Shown here: positions 24,901 to 35,349 of the stretch, piece by piece | Position numbering within the stretch: the stretch's first letter is position 1 | Layout of the letters: each line of letters begins with the position of its first letter | Origin: Hippophae tibetana | Lineage: Eukaryota; Streptophyta; Magnoliopsida; Rosales; Elaeagnaceae | Direction of reading: 5' to 3' | DNA length: 64,000 nucleotides | Assembly: GCA_037013495.1 (NCBI GenBank) | Contig: CM072802.1 | Coordinates: 59,477,275-59,541,274 of the forward strand | Position numbers and translations under genes: made by a program | The notes under the pieces: model-generated | What the model was told of the DNA's origin: nothing | What the model saw: only the letters and a program-made list of their open reading frames with translations | The model's database searches: none

Positions 24901-27900
24901 GACAAATGATAGCTCAACAATGGCTGAAACAGTGAGGTTGAAGCTAGGTATTGCTGTGATTTTAGTGGAAGAAAGCGGAAGAAGAAAGTCCACAAACGCA
25001 ACTCTGTCTATTTGCTTCTTCTCTCCATTTTCTCTTTGCGACAGCTCTGTTTCAGTTTTTTTTAACTTCTCGGTTGAGAAGGACAAATGATATATATACA
25101 TATAAGAAAAAGGAAGGGGTTTATTTGGGCTAAAAGGTTTTGGGCCAATTTTAACAAATCTTCACCTTGGCTCAAAACGGCAAACAAATTCTTCAAATAT
25201 GAAATTCCTTGGATTACCAAATAACCGTCGTCTAAAGCCCCGAAAGATGATCATCTTCTGCAAATACCAATCAAATCCAAAAAATGCTTGAACTTGTTAA
25301 ATGGAACTGGTTTGGTTAACATATTAGTTGGATTCTCTACGATGACTATCTTATTGACAACAATAGTACCCTGAGAGACAATGTCACGAACGAAGTGATA
25401 TCTGACATCAATATGGTTAGTTCTTTCATGATGCATAGTATTCTTGGTCAAGTGTATCGCACTCTGACTATCACAAATTACAACAGAAGTATCCTGCTGT
25501 AAACCCAAATCACAAACTAAACCTCTAAGCCAAATGGTTTCTTTCACTGCTTCTGTTGTTGCCATATATTCTACCTCTGTTGTAGACAAAGCAACTGTGG
25601 ACTGTAAAGTAGCCTTCCAAGTAATGACACAATGAGAAAGAGTGAAGACATAACCTGTCAGAGATCTTCTATCCAAATCATCTGCATAATCGGAGTCCAC
25701 ATAACCAATAACACTACAACTGGTATTAGAACTTCCATCATATACCAAACCAAAATTAGATGTGCCTCTCAAATATCGAAGTATCCATTTCCCTACTTGC
25801 CAATGACCCTTACCAGGATTACCCATATATCGACTGACAACACTAACTGCATGTGAAATGTCTGGACGAGTACAAACCATAGCGTACATCAGACTACTAA
25901 CGACACTAGCATATGGAACCTGAGACATGTACTGCTTTTTGACTGTGGTGACAAATCCAAAGAAAGCTTGAAATGCACAACTAACGGTATATTCACAGGT
26001 TTAGACTCTTTCATACCAAAGCGTTCAAGAACTTTTTCAATATAACTTTTCTGAGTCAAATAAAGCTTGCACGTTTGTCTATTCCTGTAAATTTCCATGC
26101 CCAAAATTTTCTTCGCTGTACCCAAATCTTTCATCTCAAACTCACCACTAAGTTAAGACTTTAATTTCTGAATCTCAAACTTATTCGTAGAAACAATAAG
26201 CCTGTCATCAACATAAAGCAACAAATAGATTGATGAACCATCATGGAATCTTTTATGATAAACACAACTATTATAATCACTTCTAGAGTAACCATGATCT
26301 ATCATAAAAGAATCAAACTGTTTATACCATTGCTTAGGGGATTGCTTCAACCCATATAAAGACTTTTTCAATAAACAAATATGATCTTCCTTACCTGGAA
26401 CAACAAACCCCTCTGGTTGATGCATAAATATTTGTTCCTCAAGCTCACCATGTAAGAAGGCTGTCTTGACATCAAGTTGTTCTAATTCCATGTCAAATAA
26501 TGCAACCATAGCAAGCAACACACAAATAGAGCTATATTTCACAACAGGTGAAAATACTTCATTGAAGTCAATACCCTTCTTCTGAAAATAATCTTTTGCA
26601 ACAACATGTGCCTTAAACCTAGCTGTTTCAACCTCCGGTATACCTTCTTTTTTCTTGAAGACCTATTTGTTTCCAATAATCTTCTGGCTCTTAGGCGGTT
26701 TCACCAATTTCCAAGTATGATTCTTATGAAATGATTCAATATCTTCATTCATAGCAACCAACCACTAAACAGACTCATCACAAGTGATAGTTTCATGATA
26801 ACTAGATGGTTCATGTACCTCAATAGACTCTGCCACAGACAATGCAAAAGAAACTAAGTCTGTAACTGCGTACCTTTAAAGGCGTTGAATCTCTCTTATT
26901 CCTTTACCCTTAGTGATACTATATGGTTGCTCATGTTGCTCTTCTACTACATCATGAGCAGAATCATCTATCTCATCCACAGATGGCTGATCTGAAGTGC
27001 CCTCTTGCACTTGACTAGGAGCTCCATTCTCAAACTCCACCTGCTCACTAACACCGTGGTCTTTATTTTCAATAATACTTTTTTTTTTCTTTTCCAACAT
27101 GGAAAACTCATCAAACTTAATATCTCTACTAATCAAAAATTTTGGTGACTTGAGTTTAACACACCATAATCTATAACCTTTCACCCTAGAAGGATACCCC
27201 AAAAATATGCATTTTAATGCCCTAGGGTCAAGTTTTCCATCATTAACATGAGCATAAGCAGGACAACCAAAAACTTTCAAATTAGAATAATCAGTAGAAG
27301 TACCAGAGAATACCTAAAACAGAGTCTTCAACTCAATTGTAGTTGATGGAGACCAATTCACCAAATAGCAGGCATGGTTACAAGCTTCAGCCCAAAAGAA
27401 TTTATCCAAGTCAGCTTGAAAGAGCATACAACGAGCTCTTTCTAAGAGAGTCCTATTCATATGTTCTGCTACTCCATTTTGCTATGGTGTATAACACACA
27501 GTGTAATGTCTCACTATGCCATTTCTTTCACATAACTCATTAGACTAACTTTCACAAAATTCCAAACCATTATCAGTCCTCAAATGCTTGATTTTCTTAC
27601 CTGTTTGATTTTCTATACAAGCCTTGAATTTTACAAATTTTGAAAATGCATTATTCATGTTCTTCAAAAAATACACCCAAACATGACAGGAGAAGTCATC
27701 AATAAAAGTCAACATATACTGGGTACTATCCTTAGATACAATACGAGAAGGACCCCAAAGATCTGAATGAATATAATCAACAATACCTTTCGTTTTATGG
27801 ATGGTTGTACTAAACTTGACCCTACAATGCTTTCTATAGACACAGTGCTTACAGAAATCAAGCTTCCTAGTTTTCTAACCATCAAGAAAATCCCATTTGC

Positions 27901-30900
27901 TCAAAATAGACATCCCTGCCTCACTCATATGCCCAAACCGCATATGCCATAATTGAGTAGTATCCAAATCTTGATCTGACGAGGACGAAACTGAAACACT
28001 GCCAATAACAGTGCTACCCTGAAGCATATAGAGACCCCACAATAATTTCCCTTTAATAACAACGAGAGCACCTTTACTAGCTCTTAAAACTTCACGTTCA
28101 GCTACATACTTGTAGCCTTGTGAATCAAGAGTACCCAAAGATATCAAGTTATTTTTCAAATCTAGAACATAACGAACATCCTTCAAAGTCCTAACAATAT
28201 CATCATGCATCTTAATTCGGACAGTACCAATACCAACAACCTTGTAGGACATATTATTTCCCATCAAGACAACACCCCATCAATAATCCAAACATCTCCA
28301 GGAGAACTAATAAATACTGATAGAACATTTTCACCATCGGAACCAGAACTATCTGCAACACCAGCAACATCATTAGTACCAGAAGATGTTATGGTAGATT
28401 TTTCTTTACCTTTGAGTTTCGGACAATTTACTTTCCAATGCCTTTCCTGACGACAATAGTTGCATTTATCTTTTCTTTTCCTAGATTTGGATCTAGACTT
28501 GTCTCTATAATTGCTTGTGCCTTTTTCTTGATTTTTACCTCTAACAAATAAACCATTGTTATTATCATTGTTTCTTGTAGACACCTTTTTCTTTAACTCT
28601 CTGCAATTCAAAACTGCTTTGACATCTTCCAACGAAATAGTATCTCGCCCATATAGCATGGTATCAACAAAATGTTCAAATGAACGAGGTAAAGAACATA
28701 ATAGAATTAAGACTTGATCCTCATCATCAATCTTAATACCACCATTTTTTAGATCACGAATAATTTTAGTAAATTCATCAAGGTGATCGTGTAAAGGTGT
28801 ATCTTCTGACATTCTGAATATATACACACGCTGCTTCAAATATAATCGCCTTGTTAAAAACTTGGTCATAAACAAATTCTCTAGTTTAATCCATAACTCA
28901 GCAGGAGATTTCTCATCACCAACCTCGCATAGTACCTCTTCAAATAAGGATAACTAAATTGAACTGAGAGCATTTTCCATTAATGCATCTTTTTCTTCAT
29001 CAGTCAATTTTTCTGACAATTTATCCTTACCGTCAAGTGTCTTAACGAGCCCTTCTTTAACTAATACGGCTTGCATCTTCATTCCTACCATTGAATTTCT
29101 CAATTTTGTATTTTGCTGCCATGACAGAGAACTCAATATTAAATAAACTGAAGCACAACCCAAAAAATAAGAAACCAATAAGATAAACAGGATAACCCAA
29201 TGCTCTCATACCAATTTGTTATAAATTAGTACTTGCAGAAGCGAAGTTCGAGTCCAATTTTGGTTGCACAGATATAATAATTATAGGTAACAACAAAATA
29301 ATAAACAATGAGAAAATAAATGACACACAATGATTTAAGTAGTTCAACTTTTTAATGTGAAAAGTCTATTCTATTGATAACGGAATGTGAAAAATCTATT
29401 CTATTGATAACGGCACACCAAGAAAAATCCACTATATCAAATGGAGATACAAACACCAATAATCAGATAGCTTTACAAAATATACCAAGAAAACCCAAAT
29501 ACATCCACCAAATAATTCTCTCTAATTTACTAGTAATAGCAAGATAAATTAACAAACTTTATATTTAAACAAATATTACCATACAAATATACATCTGGAA
29601 CTTCTGCTCAGATTGCACGAGCAAAACTGGTAGGCCACGTAAGGTAGGCAGACAAACGGCAGCTCGACAATGGCTGAAACAGTGAGCTTGAAGCTAGGTA
29701 CTGCTGGGATTTCAGTGGAAGAAAGCGGAAGAAGAAAGTCCACAAACGCAGCTCTGTCTATTTGCTCTCTGCGGCAGCTCTGTTTCAGTTTTTTTTTAAC
29801 TTCTCAGCTGAGAAGGACAAATGATATATATAAGAAAGGGGAAAGGGTTTATTTGGGTTAATGGGATTTGGGCTAAAAGGTTTTGTGCCAATTTTAACAA
29901 AATCCATAATTTCCACAAACAGAATCAATCAATTATGTCATATAATTTCAAATTTGAATGCTGCTGTAGGTATGCTAAGCTTCTATAAATCAGCAAACTT
30001 CTGTCTTTTATTAATATATTTTTGGTTATATTTCTTAATCTTCTTCCTTTTTACTTTTACAGATGTCGAAATTCATTAGGTGTTTGTTATTATAGGGTTT
30101 CATTCACTTTGTGCGAGTACCAAGTGTTCTTCATATGGTATGACTCATGTTTTAGGGGAATCTGGAGTGATGGGATCATTTTTAGTTTTAATTGTGTCGC
30201 TTTTCTTTAGCAACCATGATCTCTTGTTTGTCACATGAAATGCAATTTATAAATTTTCTATAGGACATATGAGACCAAGTAATATATGAATGCAGGTATA
30301 TGATATATGAGTATCTTGTAATGTTTGCAGCCTGCTAGTTAGTTCATCCATGGCATCTCCGAAGATGATTAAATCTAAAAGTCAGACATCTGCAAATCCT
30401 AAACTCATAGTCTCGAGCACAAATTCTAAACTCTTAGTCTCAAGCACGGAGCCTATGTGGAATTCAAAGATATCAGTTGAAGGGAGTAAACTGTGCCCTA
30501 TTAAAGCTGGCATGAGGACACCTGACCTCTCTATCAGGAGTTCGAAGTATGGCACATAAAATTGATCTCTTTTTTCCTCTAACGAGTACTCTTTTTATAT
30601 TACCTTTTAATGACAAAAGTAGCTCTAAATATAGGAATCTTGGAGGCAAAAAAGTTCCACTGAATTATAGGCTTAAGAAGGAAAATGTGGAAGCTGATAG
30701 TCTTTCATCATTAGAGACCGTCCATCCTGTTAGCAGCAATGAGAAAAGATTGCCATCGAACCTGACTTTGAAGCGGAAAACACTTGAGGTATTTGTATGT
30801 TTATATCGCTTTTACATACTATTTGACTTAAAGGTTCATGTTTAATTTATGATACTTTACCAATACCTATGGCATCCATATTGCAGTTATCAACTGCAGA

Positions 30901-32104
30901 GTTAGCATTAGCAACATTAAAGCCTCTGAAGCGCCTCTCTAAGTCATCTAGTAAAAGCAGGTATTCCATAACTAATGTTAGTTGTATATTTTCTTACAGT
31001 TTGCCGTTCTTTTTGTTGGAATAAGAGCGCTCTTTACTAAAATTTCTGCAGCGATGTCAAGAAATCTTCAGTAAGAGCTCTTGAAGAAAAGGTTTTCGTA
31101 TCGGCCAATTTCATTTAATAATAATAGTCAAGGATGAAGACTTGAATTTATATGGGTTGATGAAAGAGTTTGTGATTGATACTTGATACCAAGTTTTTTA
31201 CATCAAAGTTTCTTTTCTATAATTTGGCCTCTCTGGTACCAGGTGGACGATAAGATTATAAGCACTTGCAAAGACTGTCCAAGCTCTACACTTGCAAGTC
31301 CTCAAGAGATAGAGATGATGGAAATTGAAATTTCTACTGTAATGCAAAATGATGGAATCATGAAAAAGGCTGAAGCATATACGAAAGAGCTTGAAAATGT
31401 GAGTACAGTACCTATGATGTATATCTTCTTCTTCTTTCTTTCTTTTTTTTGTCTTTTTTTTTTGTTGGTTAATATGTGTCTCGTTTGTTGTATAAATAAT
31501 CGGCATTTTTGGAAACACTTTTTAAATTATTTTGCCGTACTTAGCACTGTTTCACTTCATGACTTTCTTATAAGCCCAAAATTGATTCTTCCTGGGTCAG
31601 TTTTTTTGTTTAAACACTAATATATAAACTGGCATGGTCTGGAGAAATAACTATGGTTTTTCACTGAACATTTTGATCAAAATTGCAGTTCTAGAAATAT
31701 ACGCGTTCTAACTCTTCTTATTGGCTAACCACTCATCTATGTTGACTTATGTTCTCTCCCTTTCCCTCTCCGTATTTATATTCATCTTGCGTCCCTGAGC
31801 TACAGATTTGCAACATGTTGAGAAAGAAACAAGAAGAAGCCAAAGAACTATTAGTTCGAGCTGTTGTTAACAACAATTATCTACTGATGCTTAACCATCC
31901 TATATATGAAGAGAAGATATCCTTCCAAATGTTATTCTTTCAATTCCTCATTTTATACTGGTTTTTTACTTTTAACAAATCACCATTATTAGTTCTTTTT
32001 ATTATTCAGATAATTCCTTAATTCTTTAAAACATTTGTAAAGTTCAGGATTTTGCTGCAGAGTTGATGTCCAAGTGTAGCTTAACTCGTGACGGCAAGGA
32101 TTGA
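21950..32104 (+). CDS. Plant-specific protein of unknown function, 14 coding exons, 600 aa
   Basis: Exons: 21950-22013, 22430-22556, 22958-23119, 23192-23332, 23792-23983, 24067-24207, 24334-24471, 30331-30546, 30620-30788, 30887-30960, 31052-31091, 31243-31398, 31806-31916, 32033-32104. The total is 1803 nt, phases agree at every junction, and the stop is TGA at 32102. Introns are GT-AG except the last, which is AT-AC. Residues 22-63 hold an acidic/aromatic motif ([12 protein letters not shown] ... FNFSN). Residues 64-321 are five repeated exon modules, Lys/Ser/Glu/Asn-rich and probably disordered. Residues 394-475 are basic ([21 protein letters not shown]), suggesting nuclear location. Residues about 505-595 are Glu/Lys/Leu-rich and likely coiled coil. 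No catalytic domain or membrane segment is visible. It resembles plant proteins annotated 'uncharacterized protein At4g18490', from memory only. Intron 7 hosts an antisense copia element. Confidence 0.85.
22958..24471 (+). repeat. Duplicated exon array A1-B1-A2-B2-B3 in the host gene
   Basis: Five consecutive exons, all starting and ending in phase 2, fall into two families. A exons: 22958-23119 (54 codons) and 23792-23983 (64 codons), sharing the pattern H-x-K-F-S-E ... E ... P-L-x-Q ... E-T-x-x-L-S-x-G-L-K. B exons: 23192-23332 (47 codons), 24067-24207 (47) and 24334-24471 (46), sharing N-D-x-x-T-G-x-K in the first two and G-x-E-K-x-V-x-x-H-x-N near the end in B1 and B3. Symmetric phase 2-2 exons can be duplicated without shifting the frame. 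All five look intact. Confidence 0.8.
24526..25156 (-). repeat. 3' LTR of the intronic copia element
   Basis: 631 bp. On the minus strand it follows a purine-rich tract (AAGGTGAAGAT) and starts TGTTAAAATTGGCCC. Being left-most on the plus strand, it is the 3' LTR of this minus-strand element. Confidence 0.9.
25251..28267 (-). pseudogene. copia pol remains: integrase, reverse transcriptase, RNase H (intronic element)
   Basis: In minus-strand order: the GAG-pre-integrase motif ([16 protein letters not shown]) around 27.9-28.0 kb; the integrase core around 27.3-27.9 kb; the integrase C-terminal part ([20 protein letters not shown]) near 27.2 kb; reverse transcriptase around 26.1-26.7 kb with [18 protein letters not shown] and the LLYVDD polymerase motif; and RNase H around 25.25-25.9 kb with [19 protein letters not shown]. 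Order INT-RT-RH defines Ty1/copia. Fossil with several breaks. Confidence 0.9.
28264..29178 (-). pseudogene. copia gag and start of protease region (intronic element)
   Basis: The minus strand encodes a UBN2-type gag with typical motifs ([39 protein letters not shown]) and a CCHC zinc knuckle spaced C-x2-C-x4-H-x4-C ([14 protein letters not shown]) near 28430. The protease region follows. Fossil. Confidence 0.85.
29200..29215 (-). other. Primer-binding site of the intronic copia element
   Basis: On the minus strand, TTGGTATGAGAGC directly follows the LTR end, one mismatch from the initiator tRNA-Met-complementary site TGGTATCAGAGC. Confidence 0.8.
29217..29899 (-). repeat. 5' LTR of the intronic copia element
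   Basis: 683 bp, longer than its partner by a ~30 bp tandem copy of the CTATTCTATTGATAACGG region near 29360-29420 and another short length difference near 29530-29565. It borders the primer site. Confidence 0.9.
31917..32032 (+). other. U12-type AT-AC intron (minor spliceosome)
   Basis: The 116 bp intron begins ATATCCTT, the exact U12 5' splice-site consensus, at 31917. It has TTCCTTAAT at 32014-32022, matching the U12 branch-site consensus TTCCTTRAY. It ends AC at 32032, about 11 nt after the presumed branch adenosine at 32021. Removing it joins ...IYEEK to [14 protein letters not shown] in phase 0 and reaches a stop 24 codons into the last exon. No GT-AG alternative keeps that frame. Confidence 0.85.
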
Positions 32105-32470
32105 TAGTCCACTCAAGGTACGTTTGTCTGTATGATACACATTCCTGTCCCTCACTTACATTATTTTTTATTTTTTTATTTTTTCAAGAATTTCACTCGG
32201 CACTGAAATTTTTCCAGTTTCTCAATGTGACGTGTGTCACCGAATTACAAGGAGAGACATAGTCCTATTCTGCTCTTTACATTCAGGATCCAAGCAGTTC
32301 AGTAGCCAGCATGGTTCAAACTTAGATGTGATGTTAAGTAAACTCTGGTCTAGTTTAAATGTAACTTCCTACTTGAACATAGCACCAAGTTTTTTGGAAG
32401 TAGTGATTCCTTGCATGAACTTCATCATATTTTTCCCGTCATTGGTCTATGTGAAAACTAAATATAATTG
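32105..32470 (+). other. Probable 3' UTR of the host gene, possibly with an intron
   Basis: Thirteen bases after the stop codon a strong donor-like sequence, CTCAAG|GTACGT (32118), is followed by pyrimidine-rich acceptors TTTTTCAAG (32188) or TTTTTCCAG (32217). This suggests a small 3' UTR intron too close to the stop to trigger decay of the transcript. The poly(A) position is unclear. Confidence 0.35.
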
Positions 32471-34940
32471 ATAGCACTTTGCTAATGCTTCCCCTCCTTT
32501 TCACGAACATAATCAAAGTCCACAAAAAATAGAAAGAAGAAGAAAGGTAAAAAAAAAAAAAAAAATTGGAAATGTTTTTACAGAATAAAACGAATGATAA
32601 ACTCCTAAAGAATTAAACCATACATTTGATTCTGAATAGAAGAAAAGAGTAAATCATGCACAGATGTATCTGCAACCAAAATAAAGAACTAAAACTGGTT
32701 CAATTAAATAATTCATAGATTGCTTGGTTTTATAAGCTTGTAGCGCCTGTTGTGTACTTTATTAAAAAGAGGAGATTTTAGTACTTTTATATCGTGTAGA
32801 GGTTAAATGGCTAAACAATAAAATTATAAAAGTGAAAATAGAGATTGAAAATTAGAAAGCCGGGCTTGTAGCCTTGTAGCAAGATTAGAAAAAGTAAAAA
32901 GTAAAGTCTATTGATATAGAATAGATATAGAAATATACACAAGGGGTGAAAATACAGACTGATTTCAGCCCAATTAAGTGTAGACATTTGAGGAATAGAC
33001 ATCGGGAAAGATATAACAAAAACAATAAGGAAGAAACTGATATTTTAATTTATAATTTAAGTTTGAGAAATTAATATAATACTAGTACTTAAATAATAAT
33101 CTAGATACTCATGAAATAATTAATAATAATCTAAATAATTAAATATAAATACAAAATTTAAAGATAAATAAATATATATCTTAATTACGTGATAATAACC
33201 TCAATCTAGATAAATCACAATTTAAATAATTATTATCTTTTTATTTACAACATTCTTTCTAGACCTAGAATCATACATTAATAATTGGAACTTGAAATAT
33301 AATAATGGATTATCCTTGAGGTTCTTGATAAAGCCTTGGTATAAAAACACAAGCACCACGAAAAACTTTAACGGTTTAATAGTTAGTTGAAAATTGAAGC
33401 ATAAATTCAAGTTGATGCTCAAAAATACTATGACATTTGGACAAAAAAACTTTTTGATAATAATCTTGTTAGAGCAATATGTTGAGATTTTGAAGTTTGT
33501 ATGATCATTGAAAAATTCTTGATAAGAGTTGCATCTATTAATATCATTTATGTTGTCATGCACATTGATTAATTTCGCTTGAATCATATTTATAAATTTT
33601 TTTTTTTGCATCTCTTGTAGTGCAGTTATTATAATGTTAAAATATTATTTGATTTATTTCATATTAGATTTTCGTGTTTGAAACGAATGAGATAAAAATT
33701 TGCATAAGTGTTAACCTGATTGGACTCTTTAAGTGAGTTTAAGGTGATAGTTTGTTCTCGTTGTTTTGACCTTTTTTTATTGGTGTGGGAGGTGATCGAT
33801 GGGAATGGTTCATAAGTTGGTTTTTTTTATTTTTTTCTTCAGATTAGATTTTTTTTTCTAAATTAGGGATAGATAATTTTTTTATAAAAAATAAAATTCT
33901 ATTGACTCTAACGGGAGGTCGGTTAATGGTGTAGCGTGTTAAGTATTTACTGATTTCTATGATCTAATTTAACAACGTAGGACATGATGCACAAGTGCAT
34001 TGTTACCTCTAGTACATCGTGCTTCCGCATAAGTGCCATGTAGCATGTAGTCCATTCTGCTCTGCACAAGAATCTTGTCTCTTATTTTTATCATTTTTTC
34101 TGCTTTACTTCAGATGAATCCATTTTGGATTTTTATTAATTTAATTTAATTTTTTTCTGAGATATCCAATTTTCTCCTTTTTTTTTTCTTTCTAAGAGTA
34201 ATGCAAAAAAAAATTGAATTTTTCCTTTTTAAACCAAGTCATCTACATGGATGTGACTTTATTGTCCACTTCCGCGTTCTATCATCGCAATTTTGTTTAT
34301 TTTGACGCATAGTTTAAAAATAACAAATTTTAAAAATGGTATTTTAACCTATTTGAAGAACACTTGACCATTTTGACTCTTCTTATTCTCCTCATCCTTC
34401 CATGAGAACTGTCACAATTTACCATTTTTAAAACCCAAACAAATTTTCAGCCTTACAATCCACCATCGCAATACTCCTTCGTTCTGAGCTGACAAAGATG
34501 GTAATATCGTGCAGTCTAGAATCGTTACTAGCGACTAAACTCGGTTCAGAAGTTCATTCGAAATTTACCAAAATCGACGACATACGGCCAATAGACCAAA
34601 ATTGACTGGTATGATATAAATTACTAAAATCCATGAATTGAAATCAATACCTATTTCAAACTACAAAAGCTTTTAGTTTTTACTTTCCAATATTTAATTC
34701 AAACATGACATATCATCCCTACAATCGCCTTTCTTATAATATTAGTTCTAACATGCATCTGTGTCAATGAATTTCCTCTCTTTGTGAAGGTTAGAATGAG
34801 GCCTTCACCCCCTCCAAGTACTCGAAGCATGGCTCTCTTCAAGAAACAAAAATCCCTTGGGAGATTATCCTAGGAAATTATATATGAATAAATAAATTAA
34901 AAATAAAAATTATATTATTTTAAATCAAAAATATATAAAT
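32471..34940. other. AT-rich spacer downstream of the host gene
   Basis: Contains a poly(A) tract near 32550 but no recognisable gene or bounded element. The 129-codon minus frame at 33222-33611 is Asn/Ile/Phe/Lys-rich with no recognised motif. The stretch around 34440-34620 is less AT-rich but shows no frame or family. Confidence 0.5.
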
Positions 34941-34942
34941 AC

Positions 34943-34968
34943 AAATATATATATATATATATATATAA
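34943..34968. repeat. (AT)n microsatellite
   Basis: Uninterrupted AT dinucleotide run just before the 55 bp tandem duplication. Confidence 0.85.
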
Positions 34969-34993
34969 ATTGTAAACGTAAAATTTAAACAAC

Positions 34994-35103
34994 ATAAAAT
35001 TTAAATAAAGTAATTGAAAGATCGAGATATATGTATTACACCGTGTTTATAAAATTTAAATAAAGTAAATGAAAGATCGAGATATATGTATTATGCAGTG
35101 TTC
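34994..35103 (+). repeat. Two tandem copies of a 55 bp unit
   Basis: Units 34994-35048 and 35049-35103 both begin ATAAAATTTAAATAAAGTAA and contain GAAAGATCGAGATATATG; they differ at only a few positions. Confidence 0.85.
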
Positions 35104-35349
35104 TTAAGATAATTTTTTTTCCTTCATATGTGTACACACATACATATATATACACCAATAGAAATAAATAGAACAAAAAAACATAATCTATTAAAAAAAA
35201 CGTAAATTGTTTCAAACAAATTTAAATTCCTCTGTTTCTCGTGAATCTTAATTCATAAAAATTTACAACAATATATCACATGAATAAAATTGAAGGAAAT
35301 TTCAAATCAAATTTTGATACGAAAATAAAGTTCAACTGTTCAAAACCTA

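Larger units (their letters stand above)
24526..29899 (-). mobile_element. Ty1/copia element, full length, antisense in host intron
   Basis: Two LTRs (24526-25156 and 29217-29899), both TGTTATAAATTAG...TTTTAACA on the plus strand, are flanked by a perfect 5 bp target duplication AAATC (24521-24525 and 29900-29904). Between them, on the minus strand, all copia parts occur in standard order: primer site, gag, protease, integrase, reverse transcriptase, RNase H, purine tract. It is structurally complete but coding-broken, with roughly half a dozen interruptions. LTRs differ by many substitutions and a few indels, so insertion is not recent. Confidence 0.95.
24472..30330 (+). other. Intron 7 of the host gene, enlarged by a copia insertion
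   Basis: The donor is AATTTAAG|GTAAGG and the acceptor ATGTTTGCAG|CCTGC, both phase 2. Of 5859 bp, 5374 bp are the antisense copia element plus 5 bp for its duplicated target. Without it the intron would be under 500 bp, similar to its neighbours. The remaining sequence shows no other feature. Confidence 0.75.

Noticed and set aside
30350-30559. Internal ATG in exon 8 as an independent small gene
   Set aside because: The frame continues upstream to a good acceptor at 30330/30331 in phase with exon 7, so this ATG is an internal methionine.
31749-32021. 90-codon frame as a single exon spanning exon 13
   Set aside because: The part after 31916 reads the AT-AC intron; the frame ends in low-complexity Phe/Ile/Leu sequence, while the U12 splice restores a sensible C-terminus.
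33222-33611. 129-codon open frame on the minus strand
   Set aside because: Asn/Ile/Phe/Lys-rich, as expected of AT-rich DNA; no motif, promoter, splice site or family recognised.
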